Of a stretch of 64,000 bases of DNA, positions 44,670 through 56,700 are shown one piece after another (position 1 is the stretch's first letter; the number at the start of each line of letters is the position of its first letter). The notes under the pieces are model-generated. The model was not told where the DNA came from and did not search any database. It saw only the letters and a list, made by a program, of their open reading frames with translations. Position numbers and translations under genes: made by a program. Origin of the DNA: Phoronis australis (lineage: Eukaryota > Phoronida > Phoronidae); contig NMRA01000754.1 in the NCBI GenBank assembly GCA_002633005.1, positions 102,648 to 166,647 of the forward strand, read 5' to 3'.

Positions 44670-47600
44670 AACAATGAAATGCTACAAAAAAGTTAACCGT
44701 AAAATGCAAAAACCAAACGCCTTATGAAGTATCATGAGTTTTTGTCAGGGTAATGAAAGTCCTTCAGTGCTGCTAGTCAATCGTGTTCCGCATATGCAAA
44801 GGTTAATGAATATAACATCAGGGAAAACTGACTGTATCCATCAGCTGCAACTAGATATTGAATTCTGGAATTAACAAATTCATGAAAAGTTATTTATTAA
44901 TAGAGCTGGAATATGTTAACCAGAAAGGAAATGTACAAAGGGTTAGAAAATTGAAATGAAAAATGTATTAAATAAACAGAGATGTAAAGATTTGCTAAAC
45001 AAGCGAAAAAGGAAGGTAGGGGTGGTGAATGAGCAGGAGACGACAAATTCTATAGGTGTCTGACTTTGAATTCAGCCAAAGGGAACATGTTTATCAAACA
45101 TGGCTATCAAAACTATAAGATTTCTTTACAACTATTGTATTCTTAAAAGTAACTTGTACCCAGCTCTTGCTAAATCTAACGTTCATTCACCATCCTGAGG
45201 CAAAGGGCAATGCAGCATTTTTTCTTTTTTTAATGCTCATCATTCACTACAGGGAGAAGTGAGCTGGTGACCTGTTAGAATTTACTTGGCTTTACAATTA
45301 ATTTATGCTGCAACAAGTGGTGGTTCCTTTTTCACAAATTCTAAAATTATTGAATTCACTGTTATCACTGACAACTAACATTAAGTCTCCAATATGTGTG
45401 TTGAATTGTGCCAAACACCATTGATTGAACAACAAAATGGGTGACTTTATTTGTGTACCCCACTGCTTATAAGAGTGATTTTAATACCCCCAAAGATTGC
45501 AGTGAAATTAGGATGGAGTAATTTGTCACAAATTGAACAAATAAGTGCATGGAACTAGTGGAGTCCTGAAAAATGGGACAATAGAATGAGTCTGTAGAAT
45601 GTGATTCAATGAACATCAAAATAAAAGACTGGTAAAATACTAACAATAATTTAATTCTGGAAGCTTGATGGATTGATGATCTTTCATGCAATGAAGTGGT
45701 TAGAAAACTCATGAAACGCATCACATCAATTTGGTTTTGAAGTACAGCAAATGAATGAAATTGTGAAATTCAATGAATTCATGAATGTTTAAGTGCAGTA
45801 ACAAATTGATCCCTGTGTTAAATGTACCTATCAAAGGATTTATATAATGATGAAAGTGGAAGATGAGAATGTTATAGCTGGAGCCATGAAATGCGATGAA
45901 TTGAAACCATTAAATTGAGGCATAATTGCTTTAAGCAAACCAAGGAATTCAGGACTCGTTGCAGAGAACATTAATGGTACAACAATGTTCCCCGAATTAA
46001 AAATCGCCTAAACATATCGCAATCAACAAGCTGGTGTAGTATAACGACAGAACGTATACATTGCGAGGAAGCAAATTGGTAAATATCAGGTGAACCTAAA
46101 TATTGCAGTAAACAATGGACCCATGAAATACGAGTTAATAGAAAAGCAGTATGTGAGGTTAACAAAGTCCCAGTGTGGTACTCGTTCAAGAAACATCACA
46201 AATACCAAAAGTACATGTAAATGGATATCATGTGTAAATTCTGAAAATTGAATGAGCCCATTAAAAAGGCTAAATGTAGCCAAAGATATGCAGCTTGAGC
46301 ATATCAAAGGGGTGACTTAACTTGTGTACACCATTGCTTACCAGAATGTATCGAAATTTGAATGGTAAAATGCATCATATATTGAAGAAATAGTGCACCA
46401 AATTAGTGGAGTCCCATGAAGTATCGCGATAATATCTGGAGAAATGGTGTTATCTCCAAAATATCAGAAACCAACAATAAAATGCTATAAATCAGTTAAC
46501 CCTTAAAATGCAAAAACCAAAGACCCTATGAAGTATCATGAGTTAATGTCAGGGTAATCATAGTCCTACAGTGCTGCTAGTCAATGGTGTCCCGTATATG
46601 CAAAAGGATAATGAAAATAATATGAGGGAAAACTGACTGTACCCATCAAATGCAAGAAGATATTGAATTGTGGAGTGAACAAAATCATGAAAAGTTATGT
46701 ATTAATAGAGCTGGAATATGTTAACCAGAAAGGAAATGTACAAAGGGTTAAAAAATTGAAATCAAAATGTATTCAGTAAACAGATATAAAGATTTGCTAA
46801 ATAAGTGAAAAAGGAAGGTAGAGATAGTGAATGAGCAGGAGACAACAAATTCTATAGGTGGCTGACTTTGAATTCAGCCAAAGGAACATGTTTATCATAC
46901 ATGGCTATCAAAACTGTAAGATTTTTTACAACTATTGTATTCTTAAAGGTAACTTTCCTACCCAGCTCATGCTAAATCTAAAGTTCATTCACCATCCTGA
47001 GGCAAAGGGCAATGCAGCATTTTTTCTTTGTTAATTCTCATCATTCACTACAGGGAGAAGTGACCTGCTAGAATTTACTTTGGTTTACAATTAATTCATG
47101 CTGCACTAAGTGGAATTCATTGTTATCACTTACAATCAACATTAAGTCTCCAATATGTGAGGAAAGCAACTTGTTTTTTGTTGAATTGCGCCAAACACCA
47201 TTGGTTGAACAACAAAATGGGTGACTTGATTTGTGTACCCCACTGCTTATAAGAGTGATTTTAATACCCCCACAGATTGCAGTGAAAATAGAATGGACGA
47301 GTAATTTATCAAAAATTGAACAAATAAGTACATGGAATTAGTGGAGTCCTGAAAAATGGGACAATAGAATGAGTCTTTAGAATGTCACTCAATGAAATTC
47401 AAAATAAGAAACCGGTAAAATACTAACAATAATTGAATTCTCGAAGTTTGATGGATTGATTATCTTTCATGCAATGAAGTGGTTAAAAAAACCATGAAAT
47501 CATCACATAAATTTGGTTTTGAAGTACGACAAATAGATGAAATTGAAATTCAATGAATTAATGAGTCTTCAAACACAGCAATAAATTAATCCCTGTGCAA

Positions 47601-49519
47601 AACACAGCTATCAAAGGAATCTTTATATAATGTAATTGGAAACCGCAAATGTTATGACTTGGAGTCTTGAAATGTGATGAATTGACAAATTATTGAAAGG
47701 TGATGAGTAATTGCTCTTGGGAAAACCAATGCATTTTAATTTTGATACTTAAAAGGATTCACGGAACAGAATAAATTAATGGTTTAGTAATGTCTTATGA
47801 ATTAATAAGCCCCCAAACTCGTAAAGTAAATATTTCCATGGAGTCTAAGGGACCAAAAGGTGAAAAATAAGTGAACCTATCAAATACAAAAACACAGTAT
47901 CTATGAAATATGACTTAATTACCAAACGTGGTACTACTACCCCCAAATAATGTTGAAATATTTGAATGGTAGAATGCATCATGCATTGAAGAAAACAATT
48001 CATCAAATTTCTGGAGCCATGTGCAATTGAATGCATTATGAAATAAACAGAAAAATACATAAGATGTAAAATGTAAAAAGAAATTAACTCCTGGAAGTTG
48101 GCGAATTAAAAAATCCGTAATGTGTATTCCGTCATTGATAAAGAAAACCAGTGGCCATTCAATGAAATTTCAAAATTTGTTTGACTTAATGAATCTTCAA
48201 AATATGTTAAAAGGATAAATCTATGAGCAATAATCTAATAATCCATGTGCAGAATGCAACTTCAAGGGAATATATTAATTAATTGATGTAACTGGAAGTT
48301 GAAATTGTTATAACTGGAGTCATGAAATGTGGTGAATTAACAAACCATGTAAAGGTGAAAAATTATTGGTTCTGTGAAAAGCAATGGATTCATGCAAAAG
48401 TAAATTAAAGGAAGGTGCAATAATATATAATGAAATAACAAACAAAAAAATAAATAACAAAACCGGTGTAGAGTGATGACAGAGCCTGCGAAAAAACAAA
48501 GGCATTGATTGCAAAGAAGCAAAACGCTAAAAATAAATGAGCCTATAAATCAATGGGCCCCTGAAGTATTATGAATGGATGTGACGGTTATCAGAGTCCT
48601 ACAGTGTTGTTTTTCAAACCTGTAATGCCAATGTAAGTGGTAAATGGAAAAAAAATAGAGACAACTGATTGAATCCATCAAATGCATTCAAATTATTGAA
48701 TGAGCTCATGAGAACTAATGAATAAATACAGCTAGAATTTGTTACAATGCAAGGAAATTGTTTATTTATTACCAAGATATGACAATTTGTTTAACAAGTG
48801 AAAAGAAAGATAGGGATGGTGAATGAACAGGGGACAGCAAATTGAATAGCTGGCTGAATTTAATTTCAGCCCAAGTGAACATGTTGATCAAACATAGCCT
48901 TCTTTACTCTGGCTAAAACTGAAATTCATTCACCATCCTGAGGCAAAGGGCAACGCAGCATTTTTTCTTTTTCAATGTTCATTATTGAGCAAAAATGTTC
49001 TGCTAGCATTTGGCTGGATTTACGATTTTTGTGCTGCATCTAGTGGTGGTTCCTTTTTCACAAATGGTAAAATTATGGAATTCCATGCTATCAATGAACA
49101 ATTAGTGTTGTGTCTGCAATATGTGAAGAAAGCAACTTGTGTTTCTTCATTTAATTGGGCCAAACACCATTGTATAACACGCTGAAACAACAAAATGGGT
49201 GACACCTTCGCTTATCAGAATGGAGTAGTGTATCACGGAATGAACTAAAGAGTGCCTTGATTAATAGACTCGTATGAAATGAAACAAGTAAATCATTATG
49301 TACTGTCATTACCTCAATATCAATACAAAAGACCTATAAAACACTAAGAATAAGTGAACTACAGAATTTTGATGCATTGATATGTTATAAAAGGTTTATG
49401 GATATCATGCGAACAACCAGAAATGTGATAAATAAATGGAGATGTTACAGTAATGATTGTTTGACATGTAAAGAAAACTGCATGAAATTCATGCAACATT
49501 TGTCATGTATAACTGGAGT

Positions 49520-50785
49520 TACCTTTTTTGTTTTTCCAGCATTTCATTGTATTCTCGCTATTTGTTTTTCCGCCCTTTTTGTTTTTCAGCCTTTTTTATT
49601 ATCCTGCCTTTTTCTGTTTTACCACCTTTTTTCAAAAAACACAGGAAAACAAAAAACGGAAACACAAAAAAACGGGGAAAGCAAAAAGGGCGGAAAAAAA
49701 GGCGGGAAAACAAAAATAGCGGGAAAACAAAAATAGTGCGAAAACAAAAATGGTGGGAAAANNNNNNNNNNNNNNNNNNNNNNNNNNNNNNNNNNNNNNN
49801 NNNNNNNNNNNNNNNNNNNNNNNNNNNNNNNNNNNNNNNNNNNNNNNNNNNNNNNNNNNNNNNNNNNNNNNNNNNNNNNNNNNNNNNNNNNNNNNNNNNN
49901 NNNNNNNNNNNNNNNNNNNNNNNNNNNNNNNNNNNNNNNNNNNNNNNNNNNNNNNNNNNNNNNNNNNNNNNNNNNNNNNNNNNNNNNNNNNNNNNNNNNN
50001 NNNNNNNNNNNNNNNNNNNNNNNNNNNNNNNNNNNNNNNNNNNNNNNNNNNNNNNNNNNNNNNNNNNNNNNNNNNNNNNNNNNNNNNNNNNNNNNNNNNN
50101 NNNNNNNNNNNNNNNNNNNNNNNNNNNNNNNNNNNNNNNNNNNNNNNNNNNNNNNNNNNNNNNNNNNNNNNNNNNNNNNNNNNNNNNNNNNNNNNNNNNN
50201 NNNNNNNNNNNNNNNNNNNNNNNNNNNNNNNNNNNNNNNNNNNNNNNNNNNNNNNNNNNNNNNNNNNNNNNNNNNNNNNNNNNNNNNNNNNNNNNNNNNN
50301 NNNNNNNNNNNNNNNNNNNNNNNNNNNNNNNNNNNNNGCAAACAAAAAGGGCGGAAAAAACAAAAAGGGTGGGTAAACAAAAGGCGGGAACACAAAAAAG
50401 GCGGGAAAACAAAAAGGGTGGGAAAACAGAAAAGGTGGGAACACAAAAAAGACGGGGAAAGCAAAAAGGGTTGGAAACAAAAAGGGGGGGCAAACAAAAA
50501 GGGCATTAAAACAAAATAAAAGGAGGAAAACAAAAAGGCGGGAAAACAAAAAAGGCGGGAAAACAAAAAGGCGGGAATATAAAAAAGGCGGGGAAAGAAT
50601 AAAAGGCGGAAAAACAAAAAAGGCGGGGATATAAAATGCGAGAAACAATAAAAGGCGGGAAAGCAAAAAGGCGGAAACACAAAAAAAGCGGGAAAGCAAA
50701 AACGGTGAGAAAACAAAAAGGGCGGTAAAACAAAAGGTGAGAAAACAAGAAAATGCGGGAAAAACAAAAAGGTAAATCCTGTTAT
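49520..50785. repeat. Minisatellite at the centre of the giant foldback
   Basis: Short unit of the type GGCGGGAAAACAAAAA (13-17 bases), purine-rich on the + strand from about 49,637 to 50,780. The first ~115 bases (49,522-49,636) carry the same unit inverted (TTTGTTTTTCCGCCC). The array is bordered on both sides by matching inverted text (TTGTCATGTATAACTGG at 49,500 and its complement at 50,787). Long open frames here are compositional. Confidence 0.9.
49762..50337. other. Assembly gap (576 N)
   Basis: Run of N inside the minisatellite. The true array length is unknown. Confidence 1.
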
Positions 50786-53700
50786 ACATGACAATTGCAT
50801 TAATTTCATGCAGTTTTCTTTAATCATCCTTTGGTGGGGGTGTTAAATCAAGTTGCATGAGATATTGTCATCGTCCATCTTGTTATTCAATTTATTCACT
50901 ATTTATTCTTCACATTTCAAACAATCATTACATCTTCATTTATTTATCGCATTTCTAGTTGTTCGCATGATATCCATAAACCTTTTGTGATGGGGATTTC
51001 TTGAACTATTCATAACATATCATCAATGCATCAAATTTCTGGAGTTCACTTATTCTCAGTCTTTTACAGGTCTTTTATATTGATATTGATTTAATGGCAC
51101 TCAAGACTCATCAATCAAGGCACTCTTTAGTTCATTCCGTGATACACTACTCCATTCTGATAAGCGAAGGTGTCGCCCATTTTGTTGTTTCAGCGTGTTA
51201 TACAATGGTGCTTGGCCCAATTCAATGAAGAAGCATAAGTTGCTTTCCTCACATATTGCAGACACAACACTAATTGTTCAGTGGTAGCACGGAATTCCAT
51301 AATTTTAGAATTTGTGAAAAGGAAACACCACTAGATGCAGCACAAAAATCGGAAACCCAGCCAAACACTAGCAGAACATTGTTGCTCAATGATGAACGTT
51401 GAAAAAGAAAAAAATGCTGCGTTGCCCTTATGCCACAGGATGGTGAATGAATTTCAGTTTTAGCCAGAGCTGGGACTGTCACTTTCAAGAATACTATAGT
51501 AAATAAGGTATAAGGTTTTAGTTACCATGTTTGATCAACATGTTCACTTGGGCTGAAATTAAATTCAGCCAGCTATACATTTTGTTGTCCCCCGTTCATT
51601 TTGGCACTTGATAGCATAACTTATTTTTTGCCTTTTGGTCCCTCTGACTCCATGGAAATATTTACTTTACGAGTTCTGTCATTATGGTACACCAGTTTTT
51701 TTATTGTGATATTTTCGGGGCTTATTAATTCATCACATATTACTGAACCATTAATTTATTCTGTTCTGTTAAAATCAAAATGCATTGGTTTTCCCAAGAG
51801 CAATTACTCCATCACCTTTCAATAATTTGTCAATTCATCACATTTCACGGCTCCAAGTCATAACATTGGCGGTTTAAAGATTCCTTTGATAGCTGTGGTT
51901 TACACAGGGATTAATTTACTGCTGTGTTTGAAGATGCATTAATTCAATGAATTTCACAATTTCATTTATATGCCATACGTCAAAACCAAATTTACGTGAT
52001 GCATTTCATGGGTTTTCTAACCACTTCATTGCATGAAAGATCATCAATACATCAAACTTCGAGAATTCACTTATTGTTAGTATTTTAATGGTCTTTTATT
52101 TTGAAGTTTATTGAATGACATTCTACAGACTCATTCTATTGTCCCTTTTGACAGGACTCCACTAATTCCATGCATTTACTTGTTCATTTTGTGATAAATT
52201 ACCCCATTCTAATTTCACTGCAATCTTTCGGGGGGTATTAAAATCACTCTAAAAGTAGTGGGGTACACAAATCAAGTCACCCATTTTGTTTTTCAATCAA
52301 TGGTGTTTGGCACAATTCAACAAAAAACAAGTTGCTTTCCTCACATACTGGAGACACAATGTTAATTGTCAGTGATAACAATGAATTCCATAATTTTAGA
52401 ATTTGTGAAAAAGGAACCACCACTTGGTGCAGCATGAATTAATTGTAAACTCAAGTAAATTCTAACAGGTCACTTCTCCCTGTAGTGAATGATGAGCATT
52501 AAAAAAGAAAAAAATGCTGCATTGCCCTTTGCCTCAGGATGGTGAATGAACTTTGGATTTAGCAAAAGCTGGGTACAAGTTACATTTTAAGAATACAATA
52601 GTTGTAAAGAAATCTTATTGTTTTGATAGCCATGTTTGATAATCATGTCCCTTCTGCTGAATTCTAAATCAGCCACCTATAGAATTTGTTGTCTCCTGCT
52701 CATTCACCATCCCTACCTTCCTTTTTCACTTGTTTAGCAACTCTTTACATCTCTGTTTATTTAATATATTTCATTTCAATTTTGTAACCCTTTGTACGTT
52801 TCCTTTCTGGATAATATATTCCAGCTCTATTAATACATTACTTTTCATGAATTTGTTCACTCCAGAACTCAACATCTCCTTGCATTTGATGTGTACGGTC
52901 AGTTTTCCCTTATATTATTTCCATTAACCCTATGCATATGCAGGACACGATTGACTAGCAGCACTATAGGACTTTGATTACCCTGACATTAACTCATGAT
53001 ACTTCATAAGGCCTTTAGTCTTGCATTATACGGGTTAACTTATTTATAGCATTTTATTGTTGATTTGTGATATTTTCTCCAGATATTATTGCTATACTTC
53101 ATGGGACTCCATTAATTTGATGCACTATTTCTTCAATATATGATGCATTTTATCATTCAAATTTCCATACATTCTGATAACCAATGGTGAACACAAGTCA
53201 AGTCACCCCTTTGAGAAGCTCACGCTACATATCTTTGGCTACGTTTAGCCTTTTTAATAGGCTCATTCAATTTTCAAAGTTTACACATGATCTCCATTAA
53301 CCTTTGGTATTGGTGATGTTTCTTGAACGAGTACCACACTGGGACTTTGTTAACCTCACATACTGCTTTTCTGTTAACTCGTATTTCATGGGTCCGTTGT
53401 TTACTGAAGTTTTTAGGTTCACTGATATTTACCATTTTGCTTCCTCGCAATGTATACGTTCTGTCATTATGCTACACCAGCTTGTTGATTATGATATTTT
53501 AGGGGATTTTTAATTCAGGGAACATTGCTGTACCATTAATGTTCTCTTCAACGAATCCTGAATTCCTTGGTTTGCTTAAAGCAATTATTCCTCATTTCAA
53601 TGGTTCCAATTCATCACATTTCCCGGCTCCAGCTATAACATTCTCAGCTTTCACTTTCATCATTATATAAATCCTTTGATAGGTACATTTTACACAGGGA

Positions 53701-56700
53701 TCAATTTGTTACTGCACTTGGAAACTCAGTATTTCATTGCATTTCATTTTCATACACTTGTCGTACTTCAAAACTCCATTCATTCGCTGCATTTTAAGGA
53801 TTCTTTACCACTCGAAATCAATGCTTCTTTATCGATCAGATGCATATTCATTAAAAGTGTGCGAGTTGGATTTCTGTTTAGTATTTTATAGGTCAATTAT
53901 TCTTCTGCTCATTTGATGATATTCTACAGATTCATTCAATTATTTCATTTGACGTGACTCCATGAACTTGGTGCAGTTCGTAACGCATTACTTCGCTCAA
54001 AATTCACTACATTCTTTGGACGTATTAAGATCACTCTGACAAGTAATGCTAAAGTCCGTATTTTGTTGAACCAGCTTGTTATACAATTTTTCTGACACAA
54101 TTCAACAAAGAAGCACAAGCTGCTTATCTCACACATGCAACACACAATATTACTTGTCAGTGATAACAATGAATTCTGTAATTTGACAGAATCTGAAGAA
54201 AGGAGCCACCATTTGATGTAGCATAAAATAACTGTAAACTCTACGTGTCTCACCAGATTACGATAACTCAATGATGGTTATTGATTACTGCATATATATT
54301 TGTTCATTCAACTCATTTTGGAGATTCATGAATTCATGAAATTTTAGTTTCAATCACTCTTTGCACATACATAACACTTCTGATCACCGATCCTGGACTC
54401 CTGTGATGTGTTGATGTTTCGTTTATTACATGTATGGTTTATATTAGACATCTATGTAATAGCGGGCACAGTGCAGAAGGTTGCGAATCTCCACGTTGGA
54501 TAATCCTTGTTGGTTGGAAAGCCGATGCGTGAACAATCGATGGTTGGGCAACAATTTGGAAGTGATTTTGCAGATACAAAAAGGCAATCCACCATGTCGT
54601 TTAGTATTGACCTACATGTGTGAGTGGTAAACATACATACGATTGATAGCATGCATCAATGTACAGCATCGGGTGGATGGGAGATGCTGTTGATGCTTCC
54701 TCAATGCAAATTGACAATACAACACAATGAGATGCAGACAACCAATGTTCAGAGACAAGATGGCAATCCTTAAAGCATGCAGTGGTTGACATGCACCAGC
54801 CAGCGTTGATTAGCAAACATTTAGGAAGTGGGAGGCAGATATTTATCTTTAATGCATGGATGATCTTCAATGTAAGGCAGTTGAAGTCTGCCATCACATT
54901 TTCTTTCAATGCTTTTAACGGCTTCATTTAGTCATAGCATTCTAAGGATTCATCAGTTGTGTTTAATCTGGGCCACCACAAGTTTCTTTGTGTCGCATTT
55001 CACCAATTGATATTTCGTTCATTCATAAAATCTCACATTCTGTGGATTCAATGACTTCTCCCATTTTATTCGTCACACTCAACCAGTTTGTTTAGATGTA
55101 ACGTGCTTTTTTCAATTGGTTGATACCAGGATGCACATGTCTTTATGTGTTACCCTCTCATTTTTCAAATTTATGTTGCTTCGTCACACCCTATCGGCCT
55201 TGTGATGTTTCACACATACAATAAAATTTTTATGTACAATAGTCCATGAATTTTATACATTTCATAGTTTCATTTGATTAATACCATTTGGCATGTTTTA
55301 TGTTCTTAATTCGCGTTTGATTGATTCATTTATTTTCATGTGTTTTCGGTTCATTAAATTTTCGCATTTAGCTTTGTCACTCAACAATTTCACTTAGTTA
55401 TAGTATTTCACAGATTCGTCACTTTCATACCATTGCACCATTATTTTGTCACATGTTACAAATTCATTAACCAATGAAAGAATTGTCATCAGCCCACCAA
55501 GCAAGATTAAACCCAGTTAGCATGTCTGAATTTAATGCCCCAGTAACTCTTCAGATCAGCAGCAATGACGAGAATCTCTACTCGACTAATATCCTCTGTG
55601 AATAAAACTCAACATGGGTGGAAGACTTTACTCATTTTACTTGATTGACATCCTTCTATGAAAAACTCGACAGGATAAATTTACCCTTTTCACGGCAGTT
55701 TATCTAGTTGCTTATATTGCGATACTTCATGGGTCTCCACTAATTTGATGCACTATTTCTTCAATATATGATGCATTTTACCATTCAAATTTCCATACGT
55801 TCTGATAACCAATGGTGTACACAAGTCAAGTCACCCCTTTGAGAAGCTCATGCTACATATCTTTGGCTACGTTTAGCCTTTTTAAATAGGCTCATTCAAT
55901 TTTCAAAGTTTACACATGATCTCCATTAACCTTTGGTATTGGTGATGTTTCTTGAACGAGTACCACACTGGGACTTTGTTAACCTCACATACTGCTTTTC
56001 TGTTAACTCGTATTTCATGGGTCCATTGTTTACTGCAGTTTTTAGGTTCACTGATATTTACCATTTTGCTTCCTCGTAATGTATACGTTCTGTCATTATG
56101 CTACACCAGCTTGTTGATTATGATATTTTAGGGGATTTTTAATTCAGGGAACATTGCTGTACCATTAATGTTCTCTTCAACAAATCCTGAATTCCTTGGT
56201 TTGCTTAAAGCAATTATTCCTCATTTCCAGGCTCCAGCTATAACATTCTCAGCTTTCACTTTCATCATTATATAAATCATTTGATAGGTACATTTTACAC
56301 AGGGATCAATTTGTTACTGCACTTGGAAACTCAGTATTTCATGGAATTTCATTTTCATACACTTGTCGTACTTCAAAACTCCATTCATTTGCTGCATTTT
56401 AAGGATTCTTTACCACTCGAAATCAATGCTTCTTTATCGATCAGATGCATATTCATTAAAAGTGTGTGAGTTGGATTTCTGTTTAGTATTTTATAGGTCA
56501 ATTATTCTTCTGCTCATTTGATGATATTCTACAGATTCATTCAATTATTTCATTTGACGTGACTCCATTAACTTGGTGCAGTTAGTAATGCATTACTTCG
56601 CTCAAAATTCACTACAATCTTTGGACGTATTAAGACCACTCTGACATGTAGTGCTCAAGTCCCTATTTTGATGCACCAGCTTGTTATACAATTTTTTCTG

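Larger units (their letters stand above)
38590..49520 (+). repeat. Left arm of the giant foldback: unique flank modules plus ~1.8-kb tandem modules
   Basis: The arm matches 50,780-59,510 in reverse complement. Outer modules (38,590-41,060) correspond to 54,440-55,700 and 57,060-59,510. The inner part is a head-to-tail array: the box CTGCATCTAGTGGTGGTTCC-like recurs near 41,260, 43,070, 45,310, 47,100 and 49,030, and AGCTGGTGTAGCATAATGAC at about 42,003, 43,803, 44,240 and 46,029. AT-rich with a loose 30-40 base (ATGAAT...AAATG) texture. No transposase, RT or helicase recognised. Confidence 0.85.

Noticed and set aside
49505-50827. Long frames of 200-400 codons across the centre
   Set aside because: Mostly N, and otherwise a G/A- or T/C-rich minisatellite.
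53945-54271. 108-codon minus-strand frame in the right arm
   Set aside because: Equivalent positions in the other module copies contain stops and frame changes, so it is not conserved as protein.
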